DNA from: an uncultured Clostridia bacterium
GTDB lineage: Bacteria > Bacillota > Dehalobacteriia > UBA4068 > JAAVYR01
NCBI GenBank assembly: GCA_946562005.1
Contig: CAMNVD010000005.1
Coordinates: forward strand, 1-28,478
Reading direction: 5' to 3'
Length of the DNA stretch: 28,478 bases
The notes below the pieces were generated by a model, which saw nothing but the letters and a program-made list of their open reading frames with translations, was not told where the DNA came from and did not search any database. Made by a program: the position numbers and the translations under genes. Position 1 is the first letter of the stretch. Each line of letters begins with the position of its first letter. Of the stretch, positions 14,566 through 22,064 are shown piece by piece.

Positions 14566-16413
14566 CTACTGCGGGGTTGTTTTTAGGGCGCGGATAGCAT
14601 TTAAGATGGCAATCACAGAGACGCCTACGTCAGCAAAGACTGCTTCCCACATATTGGCAATGCCAAAAGCCCCCAACAACAGCACCAAACCTTTAACGCC
14701 TAATGCGAAAACAATATTTTCTTTCACAATGGTTAATGTTTTCCGGGCGATACCAATGGCCGTGGCGACTTTACTGGGTTGGTCGGTCATAATAACAATA
14801 TCGGCTGCCTCAATCGCTGCATCAGACCCCATGCCGCCCATGGCGATACCTACATCAGCGCCAGCTAACACAGGTGCATCATTGATGCCGTCGCCGACAA
14901 AGACAAGCGTTCCTTTGTTTGAGGTTTGGCCTTTTAATTCTTCCATGCGGCTTACTTTATCAGCTGGGAGTAGTTGGGTGAAGATTTGGTCCATGGCTAG
15001 CTCTCGCCCGACGGCTTCGCCGATGGCTTGATTATCTCCGGTAAGCATAACAGTTCTTTTGATGCCCAGGGTCTTTAGGCTTTGGATAGTGTTGGCGGCA
15101 TCTTCTTTGATGCTGTCGGCGGCTATGATACTACCGGCATACTTTCCATCTATGGCTACGTAAATAATAGTGCCTACTGCGTCAATAGGGGTAAACAAAA
15201 TCTGATGGGTGTCTAGTAATTTTTTATTACCTAGCAAAATTTCTTTATCATCAAAGTGGCTGATGATACCATGGCCGGCTTCCTCTCTTGTATCACCCAG
15301 TCGTTTTTCATCTATGGGCTTGCCATAGCGTTTGTCGATGGCTCGGGCGATGGGATGATTAGAATAATACTCTCCATAGGCAGCTGTTTCTAACAGGGTT
15401 TCTGCACAAAGCCAAGGCTCTGGATTGATTTCTTTGACTGCAAATTCTCCCTTTGTTAGGGTACCTGTTTTATCAAAGGCAATGATTTCGCTTTGGGCTA
15501 ATGCTTCTAAGTAATTGCTACCCTTTACTAAAATGCCCAGACGAGAGGCACCGCCAATGCCGCCGAAAAAGCTAAGGGGAATGGAAATAACCAAGGCGCA
15601 AGGACAAGAAATAACCAGAAATACTAGTGCTCGGTAAATCCAGTCTGCAAAGGCGGTGTCTGGTAGTAAGAGTGGTGGAATCAAGCCTAAACAGGCGGCA
15701 GTGATTACTACAAAAGGGGTATAGTAACGAGCAAATTTGGTAATGAAGTTTTCTGCGCTGGCTTTATTGGCTGCGGCATTTTCTACCAAATCTAAAATTT
15801 TACTAACGGTAGAGTCTTCATAATCTTTGGTAACTCGAATATATAAAGGGCTGTCTAGGTTAATGCAGCCACTGATAATTTCTTCTCCTATGGTAATTTT
15901 TTGGGGAATCGCCTCCCCTGTAAGGGCTACTGTATTTAAAAGGGAAGCGCCTTCTATGACAACGCCATCTAAGGGCACTCGTTCCCCTGGTTTCACTAAA
16001 ATAACATCGTCTATCTCTACTTCTTCTGGGTCTGTCTGGATAAAGGTTTCCCCTTGTTTTACATTGGCATATGCGGGGCAAATATCCATTAAGTCTGCGA
16101 TGGATTTGCGGGATTTATTTACGGCATAAGATTGAAATAGCTCTCCTACTTGATAAAATAGCATAACGGCGACGGCTTCTGGGTATTCGCCAATAGCAAA
16201 AGCGCCTATCGTTGCAATCGCCATAAGGAAGTTTTCATCGAAGATGTCGCCCCGACTAATGTTGCGATATGCCTTCAAGAGCACCGGCAGCCCTACTGGC
16301 AGATAAGCGGCGATGAAAAGGGCCATTTTGTAGGTAGCATGAGGGACCAGCAAGGCGGCAAGAAATAAAACTGCTGATAAGAGAATAAACTGTAATTGTC
16401 TTTTTTGATTCAT
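14566..16413 (-). CDS. Zn/Cd/Pb-exporting P1B-type ATPase without its own HMA domain
   Basis: A 615-residue heavy-metal efflux ATPase. Hallmarks are the transmembrane SCPCALVISIP metal site, the phosphorylation motif FDKTGTLTKG, the YSNHPIARA HP-type motif, and GDGINDAPVLAGADVGIAMGG. The CPC motif with a C-terminal DVGVSVIAILNAIRAL helix points to the Zn/Cd/Pb subgroup (CadA/ZntA) rather than copper. It lacks the N-terminal CxxC metal-binding domain usual in CadA. That domain is supplied as a separate 72-residue protein just upstream. The ATG on the minus strand follows CAGGAGG. The operon order on the minus strand is arsR-type sensor, HMA protein, ATPase. Confidence 0.93.
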   Translation of the reverse strand: MNQKRQLQFILLSAVLFLAALLVPHATYKMALFIAAYLPVGLPVLLKAYRNISRGDIFDENFLMAIATIGAFAIGEYPEAVAVMLFYQVGELFQSYAVNKSRKSIADLMDICPAYANVKQGETFIQTDPEEVEIDDVILVKPGERVPLDGVVIEGASLLNTVALTGEAIPQKITIGEEIISGCINLDSPLYIRVTKDYEDSTVSKILDLVENAAANKASAENFITKFARYYTPFVVITAACLGLIPPLLLPDTAFADWIYRALVFLVISCPCALVISIPLSFFGGIGGASRLGILVKGSNYLEALAQSEIIAFDKTGTLTKGEFAVKEINPEPWLCAETLLETAAYGEYYSNHPIARAIDKRYGKPIDEKRLGDTREEAGHGIISHFDDKEILLGNKKLLDTHQILFTPIDAVGTIIYVAIDGKYAGSIIAADSIKEDAANTIQSLKTLGIKRTVMLTGDNQAIGEAVGRELAMDQIFTQLLPADKVSRMEELKGQTSNKGTLVFVGDGINDAPVLAGADVGIAMGGMGSDAAIEAADIVIMTDQPSKVATAIGIARKTLTIVKENIVFALGVKGLVLLLGAFGIANMWEAVFADVGVSVIAILNAIRALKTTPQ

Positions 16414-16454
16414 GGGATACCTCCTGGCGTATGTTGGATATGAAATGAAAAGGC

Positions 16455-16673
16455 CTAATTTAAAATGGTCACATCAGGCTCGATTTTTTTGATGGCGGCT
16501 TTTACATTTTCTAACACTTGGTCGAATCCAACATCTTCGCCCTTGATAACGATTTTCTGGGTCATAAAGCTAACGGTGGCTTCTTCTACGCCTGCCATTT
16601 GTTGCAGGGCTCTTTCTAATTTAGCGGCGCAATTGGCGCAATCTAAATTTTCTACACGGATAACTTTTTTCAT
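16455..16673 (-). CDS. Heavy-metal-associated (HMA) domain protein
   Basis: A 72-residue ferredoxin-like metallochaperone domain. The metal motif is DCANC with Cys12 and Cys15 in LDCANCAAKLERAL. The downstream VSFMTQKIVIKG strand and the FDQVLENVKAAIKKIEPDV helix complete the fold. The acidic Asp before the first Cys is common in Zn/Cd-type HMA domains. It ends 41 bp before the ATPase gene and has AAGAAGGAA before its ATG. I infer that it delivers metal to, or senses metal for, the ATPase, acting as a detached N-terminal domain. Confidence 0.92.
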   Translation of the reverse strand: MKKVIRVENLDCANCAAKLERALQQMAGVEEATVSFMTQKIVIKGEDVGFDQVLENVKAAIKKIEPDVTILN

Positions 16674-16713
16674 ATAGGATTCCTTCTTTCTGTTGATTTT
16701 ATGATAGGAAAAC

Positions 16714-16811
16714 AGATTCTTCGCTAACGCTCAGAATGACAATACGAGGTAGTGATTGGTCTTTGTTCTAGTGTGATAATGTCTAAGGTTTTTTGCTAAC
16801 GCTCGGAATAG
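16714..16811 (+). repeat. Dispersed repeat inside the metal-efflux operon
   Basis: AGATTCTTCGCTAACG plus CTCAGAATGACA at 16714-16741, with a degenerate second copy (TTTGCTAACGCTCGGAATAG) near 16791-16810. It occupies the 236-bp gap between the sensor gene and the HMA gene. The rest of that gap, 16812-16909, includes a segment (16866-16908) resembling the sequence before metQ, and no ORF. Confidence 0.8.
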
Positions 16812-16909
16812 AAATTGCTGCTGCGTACAAAAGTAATGCTTACTACTTCTGAGTGAAGTCTTGTGCTAAGCGGTAGTAAGTAATTTTTTGGTACTGCATG
16901 GCTGATTTC

Positions 16910-17296
16910 TTATTCTGCGATGTGGTCTAGGCCTTGGCCTAAGATGGTCTTTACATGGTTATCTGCAAGAGAATAAAAGACGGTCTTGCCTTCTCGGCGG
17001 TATTTGACTAGCTGAGATTGTTTTAACACTCTAAGCTGATGAGAAATAGCAGATTGGGTCATATGTAAAAGCGTTGCAATATCGCAAACACACATTTCGG
17101 ACTGGAACAAAACAAATAGGATTTTGATGCGGGTAGAGTCCCCAAAGACTTTGAACAGTTCTGCTAAATCGTATAAAATTTCTTCATCTGGCATCTGCTC
17201 CTCTGCTGCTTCTATCAAAGAGGGGTGGACCTGTACTTGAGGACAGCTAGGTAGTTCTTCTGTCGTTTGTGGTTGTTGGGATAATTTTTTTTCCAT
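16910..17296 (-). CDS. ArsR/SmtB-family metal-sensing repressor
   Basis: A 128-residue winged-helix repressor. The HTH segment is MTQSAISHQLRVLKQSQLV, followed by the wing YRREGKTVFYSL. Both known metal sites of the family are visible. Cys69 and Cys71 in EMCVCDIA correspond to the alpha-3 thiolate site of CadC. Asp112-x-His114 with His125 and Glu128 has exactly the spacing of the alpha-5 zinc site of SmtB/CzrA. I use the ATG at 17296, preceded by AAGAAGGTG. An in-frame TTG at 17335 would add 13 residues and overlap the operator. A perfect operator and a consensus promoter lie just upstream. It presumably represses itself, the HMA gene and the ATPase until Zn or Cd binds. Confidence 0.93.
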   Translation of the reverse strand: MEKKLSQQPQTTEELPSCPQVQVHPSLIEAAEEQMPDEEILYDLAELFKVFGDSTRIKILFVLFQSEMCVCDIATLLHMTQSAISHQLRVLKQSQLVKYRREGKTVFYSLADNHVKTILGQGLDHIAE

Positions 17297-17335
17297 ATTG
17301 GCACCTTCTTTGCAGGTAATTTTATTTTTAGACAA

Positions 17336-17359
17336 ACATATGAACGATTGTTCATATGT
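17336..17359. promoter_or_regulatory. ArsR/SmtB operator palindrome
   Basis: ACATATGAAC-GATT-GTTCATATGT, a perfect inverted repeat with 10-bp arms and a 4-bp centre, matching the known operator pattern of SmtB/CadC/CzrA-type repressors. It lies immediately downstream of the -10 element of the sensor's promoter, so a bound repressor would cover the transcription start. Confidence 0.92.
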
Positions 17360-17360
17360 A

Positions 17361-17389
17361 ATTATATGCAGAAATCAATAATCTGTCAA
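17361..17389 (-). promoter_or_regulatory. Consensus promoter of the metal-efflux operon
   Basis: On the minus strand TTGACA (complement of 17384-17389), a 17-nt spacer and TATAAT (complement of 17361-17366). Both hexamers are exact consensus. Such strength with a downstream operator is typical of a repressed metal-resistance promoter. Confidence 0.92.
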
Positions 17390-17497
17390 TAGGGTATGAT
17401 AGCATTTTATCAAACGTGCCAAAAGCACAAAATGCGGGAATGATACATATGCTGTGGTAGAAATAGGAATCCGCATAAAGCATAGAGGTGAAAGAAA

Positions 17498-17680
17498 ATG
17501 GGCTTTTGGTTTTGGGTATTATTATTTTCCGTAATTTTTCTGCCCACATTAGGTTGTGTTTTTGCTAGCACAGCTTATCGATATTTGGGGGTACTCTCTC
17601 TTTTGGCCTGGGGTGGGCTCTTGCTATGGGCTTGTAAAGAGTATTTTTCTTGGAAGCACCATGATGACGGGCAATTTTAA
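17498..17680 (+). CDS. Small hydrophobic membrane protein
   Basis: A 60-residue protein of two hydrophobic segments (about residues 2-22 and 29-46), ending in a charged, His/Asp-rich tail (WKHHDDGQF). The ATG follows AGAGGTGAAAG. I do not recognise the family. It is divergent from the ArsR-type sensor, with the metal operator in the shared 200-bp intergenic region, so metal-dependent control is possible but not shown. No terminator follows directly. The 231-bp region to the next gene contains only a short GGGAAA/TTTCCC hairpin (near 17788-17804). Confidence 0.6.
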   Translation: MGFWFWVLLFSVIFLPTLGCVFASTAYRYLGVLSLLAWGGLLLWACKEYFSWKHHDDGQF

Positions 17681-17911
17681 AGCATATCGAAAGCAAGACA
17701 TAGGAAAAAGGCATAGGAAAATAAATGTAATATTTACCTTCTTTTTTCTCACAGTGGCGTTTTCTGGAACATAAGATATGGATAGGGAAATTATTTTTCC
17801 CATGGATTTATGGCATTGCCGCAAAAGACCATTCTGGCATAATATCTCATGCACCAATGGGTAGGCAAAGCAATAAATTAAACCATATATATAGATAAAG
17901 GGGGTTAAAGA

Positions 17912-18376
17912 ATGAATGGTTGTAACTGTGCTCCAATGATGTGTCAAGGCTCTGAAAGTGCGCAAACCATCCAAATGCTGAAAAGCGCAATCTGTGATGA
18001 GTATAAGATGGCGCGCTATTTTCGCTATTTAGCGGAAAAAACCAAATGCAAAGAACAAAAAGAGGTCCTCTATAAACTGCGGGAGGATGCAAAACGTCAT
18101 GCTGCGTGCTTGCAAAAAATGTATAAGGAAATTTGTTGTAAAGAGCATCGCTGTGATAAGTTGTGCGTACATAAGCCAAAGAGTTTTTGTGAAGGCGTAA
18201 AAATGGCTATCTGTAAAGAGATGGATGGGATATCCCGCTATGAACGGATGGCAAATCAACTGCGGACTATGAAACACAAAGAAATCGTTTGCTGTATCTT
18301 AAATGAAAAAAGAGCCCATGCGCAAAAATTAGCGGCGATTTACAAAAAATGCTATAATCCTTGCAAATGCAAATAA
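17912..18376 (+). CDS. Cys-rich ferritin-like protein with degenerate metal motifs
   Basis: A 154-residue, almost entirely helical protein resembling small ferritin/rubrerythrin-like proteins of Firmicutes. It has a four-helix pattern with two helix ends shaped like the ExxH ligands (REDAKRHAACL and NEKRAHAQKLAAIY). In the first the expected Glu at -3 from His is Ala. In the second the Glu is at -4, one residue too far. The protein has 17 Cys, including CC pairs, an N-terminal GCNCAPMMC and a C-terminal CYNPCKCK, far more than usual. The ATG follows AAAGGGGG. It is flanked by the metal-efflux and birA regions. A thiolate metal-binding or redox role is an inference. Confidence 0.65.
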   Translation: MNGCNCAPMMCQGSESAQTIQMLKSAICDEYKMARYFRYLAEKTKCKEQKEVLYKLREDAKRHAACLQKMYKEICCKEHRCDKLCVHKPKSFCEGVKMAICKEMDGISRYERMANQLRTMKHKEIVCCILNEKRAHAQKLAAIYKKCYNPCKCK

Positions 18377-18401
18377 GGTGTTTGCCGGGAGGAAAAACAA
18401 G

Positions 18402-18432
18402 AAAAGCGGTATGGAAACATACCGCTTTTTTT
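18402..18432 (+). terminator. Intrinsic terminator with GAAA tetraloop
   Basis: AAAAGCGGTATG (18402-18413) and CATACCGCTTTT (18418-18429) form a perfect 12-bp stem closed by GAAA, followed by more T. It ends the ferritin-like gene transcript. Confidence 0.92.
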
Positions 18433-18484
18433 GTGTACTCATGTGCTCTCATATGTACTCATGTATTAAGTGATGGATTCTAGA

Positions 18485-18513
18485 ATGACATTTAGATAAT
18501 CATATGGTATACT
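18485..18513 (+). promoter_or_regulatory. birA promoter
   Basis: ATGACA (18485-18490), a 17-nt spacer and TATACT (18508-18513). Each hexamer differs from consensus by one base. The -35 sits in AGAATGACA, which is also the 3' end of the window's dispersed repeat. Confidence 0.7.
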
Positions 18514-18556
18514 ATAACAAAAATAATATTAAAAAACAGGTAAGGAGGCGGAAACC

Positions 18557-19543
18557 TTGGATAGGAAAGAGGAGTTGTTGGCCTTATTAAAAGCCCAGGA
18601 GGATTTTGTTTCTGGACAGGATATTGCAGACCGTTTCCAGATGACTAGGTCTGCTGTGTGGAAGCATATAGCTGCGCTCAGGGAAATGGGCTATGAAATC
18701 CAATCGGTTCCGGCGAAAGGTTACCGGCTACAGGCAGGCCCTAACACCATGTATGCCCATGAAATCACACCTTACCTGCGAACGCAATGGCTGGGCAGAA
18801 ACTATCACTATGAGACGGAAGTAACCTCTACCAATACATTACTCAAAGAATTGGCAGAAAAGGGTGCACCTCACGGTATGGTAATGGCTGCTGGAAACCA
18901 AACGGCAGGAAAGGGGCGGTTGGGCAGAAAATGGTCCTCTGCGCCTTATAGCGGCATTTGGTATTCACTGCTTTTGCGGCCGGAATTTCCGCCGCAAATG
19001 GCAGGGGTCATAACCTTAACAGCGGCAGTCAGTGTAGTACAGGCTTTAGAAGCCTTTCAAGTGTCGGCGGAAATTAAATGGCCTAATGATATTCTCTTAA
19101 ATGGCAAAAAGCTTTGCGGCATCCTCAGTGAAATGCGGGGAGATATTGACGCTATCCAATGGATAGTAGTGGGTATCGGCGTGAACCTCACGGCAACGGA
19201 AGAAACTATGCCAGAGGAAATCCGCAATGTGGCGACTTCTCTGGTTATGAGTGGTTATGGCGCCGTTCCTCAAAACCAACTAGCAGCAGAAATCCTTAAT
19301 CGGATGGAGGAAAACTATAACCTTCTTTGTAGGGAAGGCTTTGAAACATTGCGGGAACAATGGATGGTCCATGGGGCTTTCTTACAGGAGCAGGTTACGG
19401 TCAGCACCATTCGAGGGCAGAAAGAAGGTGTCTTCCGGGGGATAGATGGAGATGGTTGTCTTTTAATGGAAACAGTAACGGGAACAATAGAGCGTATCGC
19501 TGCCGGAGATGTAACAAAGGCTCGCCACGGAGCGCAAAAGTAA
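18557..19543 (+). CDS. birA: Bifunctional biotin--protein ligase / biotin operon repressor
   Basis: Activates biotin to biotinyl-AMP and attaches it to carboxylase carrier lysines; the N-terminal HTH makes it a repressor as well. The HTH spans about residues 1-60 (DIADRFQMTRSAVWKHIAALREMG). The ligase begins near residue 85 with TSTNTLLKELA, the biotinyl-AMP loop GKGRLGRKW (118-126) and KWPNDILLNGKKLCGIL. A C-terminal SH3-like domain follows. The 328-residue length is normal for group II BirA. The start is TTG with AGGAGGCG seven bases upstream. It is followed by coaX 62 bp later, a common pairing in Firmicutes. No biotin synthesis genes are in the window. Confidence 0.94.
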   Translation: MDRKEELLALLKAQEDFVSGQDIADRFQMTRSAVWKHIAALREMGYEIQSVPAKGYRLQAGPNTMYAHEITPYLRTQWLGRNYHYETEVTSTNTLLKELAEKGAPHGMVMAAGNQTAGKGRLGRKWSSAPYSGIWYSLLLRPEFPPQMAGVITLTAAVSVVQALEAFQVSAEIKWPNDILLNGKKLCGILSEMRGDIDAIQWIVVGIGVNLTATEETMPEEIRNVATSLVMSGYGAVPQNQLAAEILNRMEENYNLLCREGFETLREQWMVHGAFLQEQVTVSTIRGQKEGVFRGIDGDGCLLMETVTGTIERIAAGDVTKARHGAQK

Positions 19544-19605
19544 AATATGACATTTCTATGGATGCTTGCGTTTTGCTAATAATTTGTTAATGGGGAGGCG
19601 GAACT

Positions 19606-20385
19606 ATGTTATTGGCCATTGACTGTGGTAATAGCAACATTGTGCTGGGAGTCTTCCAGGGAAAAGATATGGTGGAGCACTGGCGTATTGCTACTGATGA
19701 TAAGAAAAGCTGTGATGAATACAGTCTGTTGCTGAGACAGTTATTTGATATGAAAAGTAAATATACTATACAAGATATTACAGATGTAGCTCTTGCATCG
19801 GTGGTGCCGGCCCTTACAGACGTATTGGCGAAAGCAGCGGAGGATGTATTCTCCGTAGTGCCTTTTATCGTGGGGACAAACTGTCACGACCAGCTGGTCC
19901 TAAAAATCGACCGGCCGGAAGAACTAGGCGCTGATAGAATCATCGATGTGGTGGCAGGACTAGAAAAGTATGGGGCGCCTCTGATTATTGTAGACTTTGG
20001 TACGGCAATCACCTTTGATTGCTTGTCTCCGGAGGGGCATTATCTGGGGGGAGCTATTGCGCCTGGGGTGGGGATTTCTGCTGACGCACTATTTACCCGG
20101 GCGGCCAAACTTCCTAGGGCAGACCTTATGGCGCCGCCTAATGTATTAGCTACAAATACCATTCACAGTATGCAGTCGGGTATTATCTACGGGTTTGCTG
20201 GGTTAGTAGATGGCCTGGTCGGCCACCTGAAAGAGCAGCTGGGAGCGGAAACGAGGGTGGTAGCCACAGGCGGTATGGCTAGGTTGATGATGGGATATGC
20301 CAAAACATTGGATATCTTAGATGAAGACTTAACCATCCATGGGTTGCGAACCGTCTATGAACGAAAGCGGGGACTGGAACAATAA
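19606..20385 (+). CDS. coaX: Type III pantothenate kinase
   Basis: Phosphorylates pantothenate in the first step of CoA synthesis. CoaX enzymes are not inhibited by CoA and usually need a monovalent cation. The 259-residue ASKHA-fold protein starts MLLAIDCGNSNIVLGVF (phosphate-1 loop), has GADRI after the ELGADRIIDVV segment, and the phosphate-2 region DFGTAITFD, then GGAIAPGVGIS and ATGGMARLM. The ribosome binding site is GGGGAGGCGG. Together with panC at 3051, it covers two steps of the pantothenate-CoA route. It probably belongs to a birA-coaX-dusB operon. Confidence 0.95.
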   Translation: MLLAIDCGNSNIVLGVFQGKDMVEHWRIATDDKKSCDEYSLLLRQLFDMKSKYTIQDITDVALASVVPALTDVLAKAAEDVFSVVPFIVGTNCHDQLVLKIDRPEELGADRIIDVVAGLEKYGAPLIIVDFGTAITFDCLSPEGHYLGGAIAPGVGISADALFTRAAKLPRADLMAPPNVLATNTIHSMQSGIIYGFAGLVDGLVGHLKEQLGAETRVVATGGMARLMMGYAKTLDILDEDLTIHGLRTVYERKRGLEQ

Positions 20386-20389
20386 GGCG

Positions 20390-21355
20390 ATGAAGATTGG
20401 CAATATTACATTAGAAAATCCTATTATCACAGCGCCTATGGCAGGCGTTACTAGCCGGGCTTTCCGTGAAATCCTAAAGGACATGGGAGCGGGCCTTGTC
20501 ACCACTGAAATGGTTAGTGCCAAAGCGCTCTGCTATGAAAACAAGCAATCTTTGCAGCTATTAGAGCTAGAGGAAAAACAGCCTATTTCGGTGCAATTAT
20601 GCGGGCATGAGCCGGACATTATGGCACAAGCTGCAAAAATGGCAGAGGCTAGCGGGGCAGCTATTATCGATATCAACTGTGGCTGTCCAGCACCAAAAAT
20701 CGTCAAAAACGGTGATGGCGCACGGCTTTTGGAAACGCCGGAGCTCATAGAAGAAATCGTTCGGGCGGTAAAGACGGTGGTAACTGTGCCGGTGACGATA
20801 AAAATCCGTAAGGGCTGGGACGAGCCGGAAACCACAGGCCTGGTCGCAGCTCTTGCTGGGCAGCGGGGCGGTGCAGACGCTATCACTGTCCATGGACGGT
20901 ACCGAGCGCAATTTTATAGCGGGCAAGCAGATTGGGCCTTTATCCGTCAGGTGAAAGAGGCTGTAGATATACCGGTCATTGGTAATGGAGATATTTTCAC
21001 TGGGGCTAACTGTGTGAAGATGCTCTCAGAAACGGGCTGTGACGGGCTGATGCTAGGCCGGGGGCTCATGGGGAATCCCTGGCTGGTGCAGGAGGGGTTG
21101 GCGGCTCTGGCTGGAAAAGAAGCGGATGCTGTCAGCTGGCAGGAGCGGTTCGCTATCGCTCGGCGGCACTTAAAGCGGGAGGCTGAGCTCCAGGGAGAGC
21201 GTACAGGCGTGCTGGAAATGCGTAAGCATCTGGCATGGTATATCAAAGGAATGCCGAAAGCTACCCTCTTCCGGCAGAAAATCAACACCGGCGACAGGCT
21301 GGAACAGGTAGAAGAAATGCTTTTAGCTTATGAAGAATATCTGCAAACGATATAA
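20390..21355 (+). CDS. dusB: tRNA-dihydrouridine synthase
   Basis: An FMN-dependent enzyme reducing uridine to dihydrouridine in tRNA. FMN and substrate motifs are APMAGVTSRAFREI, EMVSAKAL, VQLCGHEPDIMAQAA, the catalytic Cys segment INCGCPAPKIVKNGDGARL, TIKIRKGWDE, VHGRYRAQFYSG and GNGDIF..GCDGLMLGRGLMGNPW. I take the start at ATG 20390 (321 residues, beginning MKIGNITLENP), which matches the DusB N-terminus and lies just after the coaX stop, with AAGGCG upstream. In-frame ATGs at 20339 and 20357 lie inside coaX and would add 11-17 unlikely residues. Spacing from AAGGCG is tight, so the exact start is moderately sure. Confidence 0.93.
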   Translation: MKIGNITLENPIITAPMAGVTSRAFREILKDMGAGLVTTEMVSAKALCYENKQSLQLLELEEKQPISVQLCGHEPDIMAQAAKMAEASGAAIIDINCGCPAPKIVKNGDGARLLETPELIEEIVRAVKTVVTVPVTIKIRKGWDEPETTGLVAALAGQRGGADAITVHGRYRAQFYSGQADWAFIRQVKEAVDIPVIGNGDIFTGANCVKMLSETGCDGLMLGRGLMGNPWLVQEGLAALAGKEADAVSWQERFAIARRHLKREAELQGERTGVLEMRKHLAWYIKGMPKATLFRQKINTGDRLEQVEEMLLAYEEYLQTI

Positions 21356-21390
21356 AAAGGACTTGCAATAAAGATTGCAAGTCCTTTTTT
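21354..21390. terminator. Bidirectional terminator between dusB and a minus-strand gene
   Basis: AAAAAGGACTTGCAA (21354-21368) pairs with TTGCAAGTCCTTTTT (21375-21389) around a 6-nt loop. Flanking A and T runs serve both convergent genes. Confidence 0.92.
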
Positions 21391-21406
21391 GTTTTAAAAT
21401 CAGCTT

Positions 21407-21949
21407 TTAAAAATCATCCTTCAGGCGGATATCCTCTGGATAAGTGAAGCAGCACTCAAAACCTAGCTCAAAAAAGAGATGGAGTTTTCTTTTGTTGACG
21501 GCATAAAGGATGGTGTGCAGCCGGTTGAGGCGATACATATCATCCTGCAATTCATTTATAATCAGTTGGTCGATAATACGGCCGAATACCTGATTTCGTT
21601 CTTTGTTAATGGTTTGATATTCTTCGCTATTGCGCAGTTTAGAAGCATACCACTGGTATGCTTCTTTTTTATCTGTTTCTCCGTCCAGCTTTAGGTTCTT
21701 GCCGGCCTGGTAGGTTTCATAAGGGTCGAAGAAGAGAATCTCTTCTTCTAACATTGCCTCGTATTGTTTTAGCAGGCTTTTACCTAAAGGGTCGTCTAGC
21801 ACTTTTTCTATCCGATGAAAAAGCCGTTCATATTCTTGCGGCAGACCTCGGGCCTCGCACTCCGCCCGGTTCTCCTGGGCCAAAAGCTCTATGACGCCGT
21901 TGATGCACTGCCGGGTGGTCCTATCCAGAAACACTTCTGATAATTCCAT
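21407..21949 (-). CDS. Uncharacterised helical protein
   Basis: A 180-residue soluble protein, strongly acidic and basic by turns, predicted mostly alpha-helical from the heptad-like Leu/Ile/Glu pattern (IELLAQENRAECEARGL, LKQYEAMLEEEILFFDPYE, KERNQVFGRIIDQLIINELQ). There is no signal peptide or transmembrane segment. Cys pairs occur only near the end (ECCFTYPEDI). The ATG on the minus strand follows AAGGAG. I do not recognise the family. It is divergent from an HTH regulator, with a 16-bp palindrome in between that may control both. Confidence 0.7.
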   Translation of the reverse strand: MELSEVFLDRTTRQCINGVIELLAQENRAECEARGLPQEYERLFHRIEKVLDDPLGKSLLKQYEAMLEEEILFFDPYETYQAGKNLKLDGETDKKEAYQWYASKLRNSEEYQTINKERNQVFGRIIDQLIINELQDDMYRLNRLHTILYAVNKRKLHLFFELGFECCFTYPEDIRLKDDF

Positions 21950-21973
21950 ATAAAAGTCAACTCCTTAAAATTC

Positions 21974-21989
21974 TTGATTAAATAATCAA
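21974..21989. promoter_or_regulatory. Palindrome in divergent intergenic region
   Basis: TTGATTA-AA-TAATCAA, a perfect 16-bp palindrome. It lies 25 bp upstream of the minus-strand helical protein start and 76 bp before the plus-strand HTH gene. This is consistent with an operator for an XRE-type dimer, most simply the protein encoded at 22065. Confidence 0.55.
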
Positions 21990-22064
21990 CTAAAAGTCCA
22001 AAATAAATGATAGGTTGAACATAGATTGTAATTACCTATCAACAAAAGGGCGGTATATGATTTT

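Noticed and set aside
14606..15031. Long plus-strand open frames inside the P-type ATPase (for example 141 codons)
   Set aside because: They are antisense shadows of a well-conserved gene, with no ribosome binding site and no recognisable protein features.
17297..17335. TTG start extending the ArsR-type sensor by 13 residues
   Set aside because: It would begin within one base of the operator and leave almost no leader. The internal ATG at 17296 has AAGAAGGTG upstream.
17361..17497. Second ArsR operator for the divergent small membrane gene
   Set aside because: Only one palindrome of this type is visible, next to the sensor's own promoter. No good plus-strand promoter overlapping it could be placed.
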